DNA of 64,000 nucleotides from Liquidambar formosana (GCA_039720395.1 CM077822.1:17997043-18061042), one strand, 5' to 3'; positions 47,291 through 59,079 are shown, counted from the stretch's first letter. Numbers and translations are program-made. The notes: generated by a model not told the origin, from the letters alone.

Positions 47291-47295
47291 AACTT

Positions 47296-48040
47296 ATGTG
47301 ACCGTCCGTCATTCCCTTCAAGAATGACGGTCCAATCACCAATATTATTTTTAAATAAGCAAAACCTGAGACCATCTTAACCGGTTTTGCCTTCCCCCTC
47401 TCTCCCCTCCTCTCTCCTTCCCATCTCAGATCTGAAGCGGATTTGAGTTCGAGAAGTTCGCCGACAAAGTTCGAGAAATTATAGATCCCATCGTCTTCTC
47501 CGTCGAAACTCCAAATTAACGTTTGCTCTAGCATCAGTAACCTTCACTTCCTGAGTGTTGGGTTTCCTCCGTAATCATCCTCTTGCTTTTTTTCTTTCTT
47601 TTTTTTGGTTCTGGTTTTTTTCAGAGGGAGCTTCTTGGGCAGATGTGAAACAAATGGTCAGGTGCTCTATGTTTGCCAGCGAAATTCGTCGAAAAAAAAA
47701 AAACACATAAAATTTTTTCCCCCTTAAAAGTTTATTTTTCCTCTCATTTTTGGTGTGACAATAATGCTTTTATGGGTATTTTTTGTTCAGTTTCAAACGG
47801 TGGAGATGGGGTGAATTATTTTGTGGTGGCCGACGAAGTTTGCTGGCGTAGACTAACACCTTAACCATCACCGTGCTGGAGCCTAGAGAGCGAGGGAGAG
47901 AATAGAGATGGGGAGAGAAGGTGCTGAAAAAAAATCTTAGCAACCGGTTGCCCCATTCTTTGCTTTTAAAATTAGTAGCTGACAGTCAACTGTCATTACA
48001 AATAATGACAGGCGACTGTCATGCTAGGAGCCCCCTAAAA
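47296..48040. mobile_element. possible Mutator-like non-autonomous element
   Basis: The left part (TGACCGTCCGTCATT ... AACCGGTTTTGCC) and the reverse complement of the right part (TGACAGTCGCCTGTCATT ... CAACCGGTTGC) are imperfect inverted relatives over about 90 bases. Each end also contains its own small hairpin. No target duplication could be set. Confidence 0.4.
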
Positions 48041-48462
48041 AAAACATACCAAGTTTCAGCTTCAACACCAAAAAAAAGCCACCAAAAAAACCACTTCCAA
48101 GAATACTAATAGTCGGACACACGCAATGCGTGTGCAACTTCTTCTTTCTGATGAAATAAAATCTGTAGATATAACTACATAATCATATATTCTAAGCAAT
48201 TTATCCATTAAAAAGGAGTAAAAAAATAAGTTATTCAAGATTATGTAGATATGTACATTAACGTTATGAATTAATTTAGCTTATAATTTGTAATAATGGG
48301 AATCCATACAGATATTGGAAATTCAAACAGTAATATGCAACTCAATCTAAAGTTGTTCCAACATTTTTTTGTCAACATCTGACATAGATCTACATTAAAA
48401 AATAAAAAATAAAAATAAATAAAAATAAAAAAAGTAGCTAGCAATTAAAGTATGACTCTTAC

Positions 48463-49010
48463 TCTCTCCCCAAAACAAATTAGCAAATTTTTTTGCCTGT
48501 AGTTCCTCATAAGGCTCACAAATTTCTTTCCAATTTACTCATTTTGATATTCCACCATCCTCTGACTCTCCCCAAAACAAATTAGCAAAACAGCTTTACA
48601 TTTTATCCAGAACACATTGGGGCAGCTAAAGCACAGATAAAATGTTCACCAGCATCAGTGAAACAACATGTTTAAAAAGAACCAATCTGCCCCCTGCTGA
48701 AAGGACCTTACCTTTCCAACCGACAACCTTAGTATTAAATTTACCAAAAAAAAAAGCCCCTAAATGGTGAAAGGGGATTTCCCTTCACAAAGCTTGTAGC
48801 ACGGACAATAATTAAGAGGCTAGTAGGAGTGGCCTCCTTTGATATACAAAAGCAACTCTTGTCTCTATTCACCAATTGACCTGGGGAAGCTTCATGCTTA
48901 GAAATAAAATCTACAGCAGCCTCTGTCAAACATTTAGACCCATTAAGAAATAAGGACAACCATCGGCTAACAGCAAATGATAAATTTCCTCATGAAGATG
49001 ACGGTCATTC
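48463..49010 (-). pseudogene. LINE (L1-type) reverse-transcriptase relic
   Basis: On the - strand, the reading passes through RT-like segments in order: a degraded catalytic FADD-type box (LLADG), SPGQLVNRDKSCF, a V.GWKGKVLSAGGR segment, LVNILSVL, LPQCVL and FANLFWGE. These match the C-terminal half of plant L1 RTs. Stops and frameshifts interrupt it. AACAAATTAGCAAA occurs twice (about 48475 and 48575), a local duplication of the NLFWGE part. Confidence 0.75.
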
Positions 49011-49169
49011 AACTCTTTTCTTGCTCTTTGCAATTCCTTCCTTGGATGCAACATGTTGGAGCCTAAATTTTCCGCATAGAGATTGAGGGAGACTCAAAAG
49101 TAAAGTCCATATTAAATTATTTATCCGAAATATATGCAAATCACCAACACAATGAACCAAATTTTCCAG

Positions 49170-50178
49170 GTTGCATTCCTTGCTTTGGAGAAGTTGAAGG
49201 TTTAAGGTTTCAGAGAGATTTGACACCCACAACTTCCAGCTAAGTCATTTGCTCAACTGAGAATTCTAATTATGAAAGGCTGTCACATTGTGTTAAATCT
49301 TGTTCCATTTGGTTTCCTACAACAATTACGGAATTTGGAGGAACTTTATGCCGAAGATTGTGACTCAGTGGAAGAAGTGGTTGAAGTAGAAGGGTTTGTT
49401 GTTGATCGAGGAAGGAAATGTAACTGAAGCATTGTTTCAGTTAAGAAAGTTGAGGTTATGGAAACTATCCAAGTTAAAGCATATAATTAATGTGGTGGGA
49501 GAAGTTTCCACATGGAACATTTGGCTTCCAAAATTTGGGTTCTGTGATCATTTACAAGTGCCACAGTCTGAAAAGTATATTCTCGCCTTCCATAGCCAGC
49601 AGTCTTGAGCACCTCCGAGAACTACAAATACAATCATGCAAGATGATGGAATCAATAATTGCAAATGAAAGAGAAGAAGAAGAAAACTGCATAGAGATTA
49701 TTGTGTTTCCTCAACTACGTACGCACTCTTACCCTCTATTTGGTTCATGGATTCTATTAAGGAAAAAAAAAAGGAAGGGAAAAAAAAAAGAGGAAAGAAA
49801 ATGAAAGGAAAAGATAAAATCATATCAAGCCAAAATTATACCAATTTTTCTTTTTCTTCCAATTTTTCATTGCAACCAAATAAAGAAAAGTACAATTCCT
49901 TCTATTTTATTTTTTTTCCTTGATAAAATCCGTGAACCAAATAGAGCCTTAGACTTGAAAATCTGCTGAAAATCATCAGTTTTATGATCTACACAAGGAG
50001 ATGTACACTAAATTGGCCATCCTTGAAAGTTTTGTGGATATTGTGCTGCCCTACCATGAAGACATTCACTTCCAGATTTTCAATCATGCAAAATCTCATT
50101 ATAAATGATGACATATTCAAAGAGGCACCTCAAGAGGGCAACAACGTACAGTACCTACACCCTCTCTTCGACAAAAAG
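49170..50178 (+). pseudogene. LRR exon relic A, split by a MITE
   Basis: Starts at a CCAG acceptor with GTTGCATTC and ends with LFDKK and a GTATAC donor, as exon 2 does. Coding is broken: a stop follows 11 codons, frames change several times, and a 217-bp MITE lies at 49732-49948. Recognisable LRR text includes LQNLGSV-, LKSIFSPSIASSL-, and CKMMESIIA-type segments. Confidence 0.8.
49732..49948. mobile_element. Tourist-like (PIF/Harbinger) MITE, 217 bp, in an LRR exon
   Basis: Inverted ends CCCTCTATTTGGTTCATGGA (left) and GGCTCTATTTGGTTCACGGA (right, reverse complement), about 31 bp long. Both sides carry TTA (49729-49731 and 49949-49951), the target preferred by PIF/Harbinger elements. The sibling exons lack it, confirming insertion. 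Confidence 0.85.
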
Positions 50179-50295
50179 GTATACATTTTTCCTTTGTGGT
50201 TGTGTGTGACTTAATTTTTTTTACTATATTCAATAACTTTTTACCATCATCAAAGACTTCTTACTTCTTTTATGAGATTTGAGGCCTGATGGTGG

Positions 50296-50362
50296 GGATC
50301 CCTGTCAAGTTAGATGGTATAGCACTTGGGCATCGAACCCCACACCTGGGTTTGATGATTAA
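50296..50362 (+). repeat. tRNA-like (SINE-head) copy
   Basis: Diverged member of the set also at 12188, 53543 and 55709, about 120 bases after an LRR exon donor. A-box-like AAGTTAGATGG is present; the B-box is degraded to TGGGTTTGATG. Confidence 0.45.
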
Positions 50363-50724
50363 TGGAGTGTGATTCCATGTGCTTCAAATGAGTACGGGAT
50401 TATCCACTCTAATGAGGTACCAGAGTAGATCATAGTGTGGTTGACTTAAAATCACTCTGATTAAGTTAGAGCGTAGATATTCTGATTCCAGTGTTTCTGT
50501 GGTCAGTTTACATATATACCCTTAGCCTAGGCTACATCTAATGAAAGCTTTTTGAAGTCTTGAGTTGAAATTCATAAAGCAGACAAGCAGCAAAGAAAAT
50601 ATTTCTTTTTCAAGTTCAACCAAAATAAATGCATCCAAAAAGGGCTTATAATAATTAATATTTCTTATATTTTTGTTTATTCAGAATATATGTAAACCAC
50701 TTACACAATAAAATAAATTCCCAG

Positions 50725-51400
50725 GTTGCATTTCCTGCGTTGGAGACGTTGGAAATTCATGATGTCTGTGATGTAAACGAGATGTGGCACCTACAACTTC
50801 CAACTGAATCCTTTTCTGAACTAAAAGCCCTGAATGTGAAAGGCTGTCACAAAGTGTTAAATATTGTTCCATTCAATTTCCTACAGAGGTTACAGAATTT
50901 GGAGGAAATTTATGTAGAAAACTGTTACTTTGTGGAAGAGGTATTTGAAGTTGAAGTTGAAGGTGTTGTTGTGGAGGTTAGACATGTAACTGGAATGCTA
51001 TCTCATTTAAGAAATTTGAGGTTATGGCAACTACCGAAGTTAAAGCATATCATGTGGTGGGACAAGTATCCACATGGAATATTTGGCTTCCAAAATTTGA
51101 ATTCTATGATCATTTACAAGTGCAATAGTCTGAAAAGTCTATTATCGCCTTCCATAGCAAGTAGTCTTGTGCAACTCCAAGAAGTACATATACAATCATG
51201 CAAGATGATGGAATCAATAATTGCAAGAGAAAGAGAAGGAGAAGAAAATTGCAGAGTTTATTGTGTTTCCTCAGCTACACACTCTCAAACTTCAAAATCT
51301 ACCAAAACTCATCAGTTTCATGATCTACACAAGGAGATGTACACTCAGTTGGCCATTGTTGAAAGTTTTATCTATATTGCGCTGTCCTGCCATGAAGAGT
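50725..51400 (+). pseudogene. LRR exon relic B
   Basis: CCAG acceptor, then VAFPALETLEIHDV in frame. LRRs read well to about 51250, where a small deletion (GCAGAGTTTATT instead of the GCATAGAGATTATT form of its siblings) shifts the frame. The last part (LHTLKLQNLPKLISF, LSILRCPAMK) continues in the next frame. The 3' end, with the LFDKK donor, is missing and replaced by unrelated AT-rich DNA. Confidence 0.8.
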
Positions 51401-51660
51401 GATACCATTGTTTTTTTTTTTATAAAGGTTTTGATGGTGTCAAACTCATAATTTTACCAAAAACAAGGTGATTAAGCATGCTTTCTAATTTGTAATTGTA
51501 GGCGACTTATTTCATTATCAAAAAATTATAGGCAACTTATTTCATGCATAAAATTTAAATTAATTCAAACGTACGTTAAACTCACCTGTCCACATGTTGC
51601 ACTCACAATAGTCCCTTATCCAATAGTGGTTAGGGTATAGTATATATTATATTATTACTA

Positions 51661-51931
51661 CTCCCTCCGTCCCATAAAGAGATACCATTTTTGCTACTTT
51701 TTCTGTCCCAAAATGTTTGTCCATTTTGAAAGTCAAATCATAATTTATTTGAACTTTTCTCTACTACCCTTTGTTTTTTCAATAATAACTTTCAACACAA
51801 AATCCAATACCAAGTAGGAAAGGGTACTTTTGGAAATATGGAGTTTAATAAATGGCAAGTCAATGGAATGATGGATTTTTTTAAATTGCGTGTTTCGTCA
51901 AACGTGGCCTATCTTTGTGGGACGGAAGGAG
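51661..51931. mobile_element. Stowaway-like MITE, 271 bp
   Basis: Ends CTCCCTCCGTCCCATAAAGA (left) and CTCCTTCCGTCCCACAAAGA (right, reverse complement), flanked by TA on both sides. Confidence 0.85.
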
Positions 51932-52579
51932 TATAATATTATTTTTCTTTTGGTCAAACAATAGGATTGAACCCATTTTGTTCTACTCTTCTAGTTTGGC
52001 TACAGATGTACATAGAGAAATAATTATGATTTCTAAAGTGAGAACACCAAAGTTAAATGAGTGCTCCCAAGTAAACTTATTAATTTACCAAATTCACCCA
52101 CTAACTGATGTGGATTTCACAAATCAAAACCTTTAAAGTATTAATGGTAAAATAACAATTCTCGAAGAGCACTGACCCTCCTAATTATTGGAATGTGATC
52201 CCATGTGCTTCACAAAAGTATGGGATTTGAATTCCTCTCTTGTACATGAGCTAAGTAGATCGTAGTGTGGCTAGTTGAAATAACTTTAGTTAAGTTGAAG
52301 CATAGATATTTTGATTCGAGTGCTTCGACGTCCAATTTACTACATATATTTCCTCGGCCTAGGTTGAATCTAATGAAAGCTATTCGGGCGCTTGAGTTGG
52401 AATTTATAAAGTGGACAAGTGGCAAAGCAACCATTTCTGGTTCAAGCTTAAGAAAAAATAGCATTCTTAGAAAACAAATCATTCAATTGTGGTAGAAGAT
52501 CTCAAAAGAATTAAAGTCCATTATGTTTTATTACTTAGAATATATGTAAATCACTAACACAATGAACTAAGTTCTCCAG

Positions 52580-53425
52580 CTTGCATTCCCTGCCTTGGTG
52601 GAATTGGAAATTGATAGTATCAACAATTTGAAACAGAAGTGGCACCCGCAACTTAAAGTCCTGAATGTGAAAGGCTGTCACGAAGTGTTAAATCTACGAA
52701 GTTTATTGAATTTGGCGAAATTATTTGTAGAAGACTATAACATAGTGGAAGACGTAGTTGAAGTTGAAGGGCCTGTTATGGAGGAAGGACATGTAATTGG
52801 AATGCTGTCACAGTTAAGAAAATTGAGTTTATGGGAACTACCGAAGCTAAAACATATCTTGTGGTGGGACAAGTATCCATGTGAGACACTTGGCTTCCAA
52901 AGTTTGAATTCTATATGCATTTACAAGTGCAACAATCTAAAAAGTCTATTCTCACCTTCCATTGCCAGCAGTTTTGTGCAACTCCAAGAAGGAGAAATAT
53001 ATTCTTGCGAGATGATTGAATCAATAATTGCAAGGGAAAGAGAAGGAGAAGAAAAGTGCATAGACATCATTGTGTTTCCTCGGCTACACACTCTCAAACT
53101 CCAAAATCTACCAAACCTCATCAGTTTCATGATCTACACAGGGAGATGTGCACTTAATTGGCCATCCTTGAAAGTTCTGTCGATAATGTGAAAGGCTGTC
53201 ACGAAGTGTTAAATCTACGAAGTTTATTGAATTTGGAGAAATTATCTGTAGAAGACTATAACATAGGTAGTTGAAGACTATAACATAATGGGCTGTGCTG
53301 CCATGAAGAAGTTCTCTTCCAGATTCTCAACGCAGAAAAAGCTCATGATAAACAATGATATACTCAAAGAGGCACCTCAAGATGATGACCTTCATGACCC
53401 CATACACCCTGTGTTCGACAAAAAG
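52580..53425 (+). pseudogene. LRR exon relic C with internal templated duplication
   Basis: Acceptor TCCAG then LAFPALVELEI; open for 204 codons to a TGA at 53189. The stop arises inside an inserted segment (about 53185-53266) that copies 52664-52746 of the same exon with two mismatches. A second short copy of GAAGACTATAACATA follows. After the insert, the exon resumes (GCAAMKKFSSRFS ... HPVFDKK) and ends at a GTACAC donor followed by a GT repeat. Without the insert it would resemble its siblings. Confidence 0.8.
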
Positions 53426-53542
53426 GTACACATTTTGTGTGTGTGTGTGTGTGTGATATTTAAGCTTTTACTCATGTAATAACTTTCATTCCATCATAAA
53501 AGGTTTCATCAAAATTTTATGGGATATTTTGATGGTGAAAAT

Positions 53543-53598
53543 GGTGCTCAGGTTGGATGGTAAAGTTTGCAGGCATCAATTTGGATTCGAATCTCCCC
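53543..53598 (+). repeat. tRNA-like (SINE-head) copy
   Basis: A-box-like CAGGTTGGATGG and B-box-like GGATTCGAATC, about 120 bases after the LRR exon donor; same position as in the neighbouring units. Confidence 0.45.
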
Positions 53599-54841
53599 GG
53601 TAAACCGTATTAATTCCAATCGCTCACTACCTATTTTATTAAAATGCTTGTGTTTGAGTTTCTTGCTCAGTACAATAAAATAAAAAGTTTTGATGGTATC
53701 ATTTCTACCAAGACAAAGGATTAAGACAAGGACCGTGATACCATGATTGACACTTTGGCACCCATGATTTATTAAGAACAATTTCAACCATGGTTTCTAA
53801 TTTGTGAATTTCTAGGAAAATTACTTCCTGCTAAAATTTTAATTATATAGTAATGCTAAAGATATTGGATATATCCACGGATCCACCCACTCCTCTTACC
53901 TGCAAACGTGCTAATGACAAACTAATAAGTAATAAGATAAAAAAGTTGCGCTCTTTTGCTTTGAACTTAAAGAAGAATAGTGAATGAAACATAAACGGGT
54001 CGGGTGATGTATATATATATATATTTATATATCTATTGGTTCAACGAGAAGGATTAATTGAACCCAATAGCCCTACACATCCAGTTTGGCTTTGGATCTA
54101 CACGTAGATATAATTTTGATTTCTAAAACCAGCATCAACAAGGTTGTGAGTATTGCTAAGTACATGGGATGAATTTACCGGATTCACCAACTAACTTGTA
54201 CTGATGTGAATAAATTCTTTTTCAAGTTCAAAGAGAATATATATATATCTATATATATATATATATTCAATTAATTTCTAATTTTCCATTTTCACATCAG
54301 TGAGTAAGAGAAGTGCATGAACTTATTGGTATCTTTAACATTTGTCAAGTTTATATTATGTAACACAAATATTTTATAGTAATTAATAAATTTTTTTAAT
54401 ATATTACAGGTAAAATGATAATTTTTCAACAGCATTGACCCTCTTGATTATTCAAGCGTGATCCCATGTGCTTCAAAGGAGTACGGAACTAGAATTCCTC
54501 TCTTGTGCGTTACCAATGTAGATCGTAGTATGGTTGAGTTAAAATAACTGGTTAAGCTGAAAGCGTAGATATTCTAATTCCAGTGTTTAGAAGTCCAATT
54601 TACTACAAATATTCCCTTGACCTAGGCTGGACCTAAAGGATACTATTCTTGAATTCGAATAAAAATAGGACAAGTGGCAAGGAAACCATTTCTAATTTGA
54701 AAAATAAATACTTAAAAAAAAAAGAAAAAACATTCAATTGTGGTAGACTGGTAGAAAGGGCTCAAAAGAATTATACTCCATTATATGTTATTTATTTAGA
54801 ATATATGTAACTAACTGACACCATTGAACTAAATTCCCCAG

Positions 54842-55587
54842 GTTGCATTCCCTGCCTTGGAGACATTGCAAATTCATGATGTTGGCAATTTGATAGAGAA
54901 GTGGCACCACCCGCAACTTACGGTTGAGTCCTTTTATCAACTAAAAGTCCTAAGTTTGAAGGGCTGTCACAAAGTATTAAATCTTCTTCCATTCAATTTG
55001 CTACCAAGGTTACGGAATTTGGAGGAACTTTATGCAGAAGATTGTGACACAGTGGAAGAAATGGTTGAAGTTGAAGGGCTTGTCATCGAGGAAGGACATG
55101 TAACCGAAACACTGTCTCAATTAAGAATATTGCACTTATGGGGGCTAGCCAAGTTAAAGCATATGTGGTGGGACAAGTATCCACTCGGAACACTTGACCT
55201 CCAAAATCTGAGTTCTATAAGCATTTACAAGTGCCACGGTCTGAAAAGTCTATTCTCATCTTCCATAGTCAGCAGTCTTGTGCAAATGATAACTGCAAGG
55301 GAAAGAGGAGGAGAAGAAAACTGCATGGAGATTATTTTATTTCCTCAGCTACACACTCTCAAACTAAAAATCTACCAAAACTCATCAGTTTCATGATTTA
55401 CATAGGGACATGTCCACTAATTTGGCCATCCTTGAAAGTTTTTTGGATATCGGGTTGTCCCACCATAAAAACGTTCATTTCAGAATTTTCAAACTTGCAA
55501 ACACTCATGATAAACAATGAGATGTTCAAAGAGGCACCTCAAGAAGGAAATATTTATGACCCCGTACAACCGCTCTTTGACAAAAAG
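54842..55587 (+). pseudogene. LRR exon relic D
   Basis: Acceptor CCCAG, then VAFPALETLQIHDVGNL in frame. About 28 bases that siblings have after SSLVQ are missing at about 55284, and a base is lost near 55362 (CAAACTAAAAATC). The frame shifts and a stop follows at 55396. The remainder (NLPKLISFMIY ... QPLFDKK) lies in another frame and reaches the usual donor (GTATGC). A single-base change would not restore the whole, given the two lesions. Confidence 0.8.
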
Positions 55588-55708
55588 GTATGCACTTTGT
55601 GTGTGTTTTTGTGTGACTTAAGTTTTTAATTATATCTAATTAGTTTGATTCCATCATCTAAAGTTTCTTCCATTTTTTATGAGATTTGAGTTTTGATGGT
55701 GAAAATGT

Positions 55709-55768
55709 TGTCCAAGTTAGATGGCAAAGTATGCAGGCGTTAAACCCATGGCTGGGTTTGAATCCCCA
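55709..55768 (+). repeat. tRNA-like (SINE-head) copy
   Basis: A-box-like CAAGTTAGATGG and B-box-like GGGTTTGAATCCCC, about 120 bases after the donor of LRR relic D. Confidence 0.5.
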
Positions 55769-56113
55769 TAAGACCTGTCTTAATACTATTAACTCGCTAA
55801 CTAATATAAAATGCTTGCATATGAGTTTCTTGCTTGGTAGGCTGGTACCAAAAAATAAATAAAAAAGAAAAAAAGAGAAAAGAAAAGAAAAGGTTGTGCT
55901 GATGTCATTTTTATCAAGAGAAAGGATTAAAAAAAGAGATGATTGTCAAATGCATGGTTTTATCAAGAACTATGTGGAGGATTAAAATGTAATAATATTA
56001 TAATTATTATTATTTCAATTATTTCGTATGTACATAAAGTGTAGCCTGTGTATTCGTTCTTTTTATTTTATACCATCATCCTTTAAGACAGTGTAATTGA
56101 TTGAATGCTGCAG

Positions 56114-56527
56114 GTCACTTTTCCCATGTTAGAGGTATTGAAAATCAAAGGTCTTGATAACTTGAAAGATATATGACACCCGCAATTTCCAGTTGAGTCC
56201 TTTCATCAATTGAGAGTCCTGAATGTGAAGTGTTGTCACAAGCTATTTAATGTTGTTTCATCCAATTTGATGAAAGGTTTAAGGAATTTACAGGAATTTT
56301 CTGTTAAGGAATGTGATTCGGTGGAAATTATATTTGAAAGTGAACGGCTTGCTGTTAAGGACAAACATGGAAAAATTAAGCTTATTTGGACCCTTTCTCA
56401 GCTGAGGAAATTGGAGTTGTTGGGACTACCCAACTTATTCACTTCTAAACATCCAATCCTGCAAACAATTGAAATGGATGATGATGTGAAGAACAACCTG
56501 AGGAGAGCAACTCTTGTATCCCCATAG
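56114..56527 (+). pseudogene. LRR exon relic E (nonsense, truncated)
   Basis: Acceptor GCTGCAG then VTFPMLEVLKIKGLDNLKDI followed by TGA where siblings have Trp. Beyond it the LRR frame (LRVLNVKCCHKLFNV, LRKLELLGLPNLF) is open to a stop at 56525-56527. The C-terminal third is absent. It is more diverged than relics A-D, closer to a different LRR exon type. Confidence 0.7.
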
Positions 56528-56619
56528 GACCACTCTTTGATGGATGGGTACGTATTTTGAGTTTTATCTTCTAAATTATACTCGTCAACAATGATTCATC
56601 ATAAAAGAATTCCTATATA

Positions 56620-56869
56620 CTCTCCCTGTCCCATAAATATAGTCCCCTTTGAAAAATCATGTTCTTTAAGTAATCATCAATATATTTCGTATTTCAAATT
56701 TTTCCTCAATGGTAAAGGGTATTATTTTGTCTTTGTTGTGTAATTTATACCATGACAATGGGTATTGTAGGAAGTGGATCAAATATAGTCATTGACTTTT
56801 TGACAATGGACAATAATTATGGGACAGCCAAAATAGGTAATGGAAATTGTCTTTGCGGGATGGAGGGAG
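56620..56869. mobile_element. Stowaway-like MITE, degraded
   Basis: Left end CTCTCCCTGTCCCATAAATA and right end (reverse complement) CTCCCTCCATCCCGCAAAGA. TA on the left, TT on the right, so one side has decayed. Confidence 0.65.
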
Positions 56870-57332
56870 TTGAATTTTTCCATAGGATTGGGCTGTTCCC
56901 GTAACTTTGAGAAAAATTATTAGAGCTAGGACTATAATTCCATGACTCCTTGACCTGTGATTTAATAAGTAGATTTGCTATTGTCAATTTCCCCATTGTT
57001 TGGGTTTGAACCTTAATAAAAATCAAACTAGAGCTATTGAAATTGCTTGATGCATAGACCCAGTGTGGGTTTATATAGAAGAGTAGAACATTTGAATTTT
57101 GAAAGACAAACCTAACATGAAAATCTAATCATCTTATCAAATCTCCCAAATCTCTAATGTTACCAAACTAAAATTCATATTCTCCATTACTCCCAAACTC
57201 ATGCAGATTTGAAAAGTCTGTATGAGTTTGACGCAACTAAATATTGCCGTGATCTTCATTCCATCTTCAATAGTTGAAGTGCCATTCCAAAAGAGCAAAT
57301 CAATTAGAGCCTTGTTTGGGCTTGAACTTTGA

Positions 57333-57536
57333 GCATATGCATCTGAACTTCGAGCTAATGATACAGAGAAAGCGCTGCTTGAATTTCAGGAGTCCAGCAG
57401 GAAAAAAAGTCTTCAGCAGGAGGAGGAAATTAAATTATTGCTGGACAAAATGAAGAAAGATGTGGCTGAAAGAGTTAATGGAGAATCATTTCCATTTATT
57501 TCTTCATTGGATTTGAAATGAGTTAATGTGTGGTTC
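57333..57536 (+). pseudogene. alpha-amylase-like pseudogene, 5' fragment
   Basis: A 62-codon frame (57333-57518) with coiled-coil character (LLEFQESSRK, QQEEEIKLLLDKMKKDVAE) runs into a segment like SSLGFEM and then VW just before the retrotransposon. The VWF|PPPTES junction across the insertion shows this is the exon that continues at 59602. Small indels put a TGA in frame at 57519. Whether the coiled-coil part belongs to the same ancestral gene is uncertain; the amylase match begins near ISSL. Confidence 0.55.
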
Positions 57537-58058
57537 TGATGCAGCGGAAATTACGCGGTCGAGACTAGCTCACCAAAAAACAAACAAGCTTCCACCAATC
57601 TGTTGATTGTCGCAAGAACAATGCCAGATAGTAGGCAACCACAATCAATATTCTCTCAAGAACACGAAAGTAGGAAAATAAAGGAGAACTCTCTCTCTCA
57701 ATATTATTAATCAAATAATCAACTTAACACCCTTTGCCATAAGGCTTACATCCCTTTATATAGAGAACTAATAAGAAAAACCTAGTTCTACTAGAACAAG
57801 ATAACCTAGTTCTACTAGAACAAGAAAACCTAATTCTACCAAAACAAGTAAGAAGAAAAACCTAGTTCTACTAAAACAAGACAACCTAGTTTTACTAGAA
57901 CAAGAAAATATCAAACTACCTAGGAAACAAATTAAATTAAAAGCAATAATTAAATAATAATAATAAAGACTCCTAAAATATCTAAATAAATTAGAATCCC
58001 GATTCAGCAGCAAGACGTCCAACAGCCCGTGGTGTATATGCCGATGCAATCTGCATCA
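57537..58058 (-). repeat. left LTR of the 2.07-kb element
   Basis: Contains five copies of a 20-mer, CCTAGTTCTACTAGAACAAG and variants, at 57781, 57805, 57829, 57861 and 57885 (period 24 bp with one 32). Each holds the palindromic GTTCTACTAGAAC or a decayed form. Read on the - strand they lie just upstream of a TATATAA box at about 57760-57767. Confidence 0.85.
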
Positions 58059-58992
58059 TTCTCCCCTGTTTGGAGAGAATTCGCCCTCGAATTCGTAGCC
58101 TCGTCCTCGGAGCTATCTTTATGATAAGGAACCAAATGCTTGACATCGAACCAACTATGAGTACGAATACTACCACCACACTTGCAGTTGCTGATATTGC
58201 GGATGGAGTGCTTGATCCGCAATGGTTTGATTGCACAAAAGTGATCGTTCCACACCTTGCATCATCATCCCTATTCTCCCCTGTTTGGAGAGAGTTCGTC
58301 CCCGAACTCTGCGGGTTGGCTTCACAGAAGTATTGATGTCGACCACTCCAACTGAATAAATACTTTGAGAACTTTTTTTGTTTCAATTGCCTCCAAAATT
58401 TATTTTCCCAAAATTTCATAACAAAAAAAATTTTCTCTGCACCCTTCATCTCACTCAAAATTTTCAGCAATAAAGCATTAACAACACAACAAATATATTC
58501 AACTCCAATAAAATCATAACGCTTCAACTCTTCAACGACAAAAACTTCATCCTCTATAAAATCACGGCAACAAAAATTATTACGTGAACAATTTTTATTA
58601 CGTGTCTCACAGGTTATAGCCTCCTTTTGCCCTTCCAAATTTTCAATAATATTTGGCTTAATATTATCATCATAATATTCATCAAAAATAGGCGGAGAAT
58701 TAAAATCCACTACTTTTTCAGCTTCAGCATCGTGAAAGTTATTTAAAGAAAATTTTTCCATGACTTCAAAATTCTTACCTTCTTCAACTTCATTCAAATC
58801 TTCATTCTCTACAACAACATTCTCAACACAAACATCCTCAACCAAAACATCCCCAACACTCTCTCTGTCCATAGAACGCGGAGATGGAGGTCGATGACTA
58901 TGACACTGCTCAAGACAATAACTCTTGAATAGGGCACGTACCTCATCTTTGATTTCTTGTTTAATTCGGGTCATGTCCTCGCGATAATACAC
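57991..58992 (-). pseudogene. gag-like remnant of the non-autonomous element
   Basis: The longest frame in the element runs from the interior into the left LTR. Its N-terminal part (YYREDMTRIKQEIKDEVRALF), after a GRGANLKD-like sequence beginning upstream of the ATG, resembles the start of plant Ty3/gypsy gag. An upstream MPRR start is followed by TGA. The middle is acidic, with no CCHC knuckle, protease or RT. Not expected to make a working capsid. Confidence 0.5.
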
Positions 58993-59079
58993 GTCCTTCA
59001 GATTGGCTCCACGGCCTCCGGCACGTCTTCCTCATCGTCTTGGCATGACGGCAAGAACGAGCTGGGCTCTGATACCAAC

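Noticed and set aside
49170..56527. The five right-hand LRR stretches as separate functional genes
   Set aside because: None has an ATG-led full protein, all are disrupted, and they share splice-site structure with exon 2, so they are exon relics.
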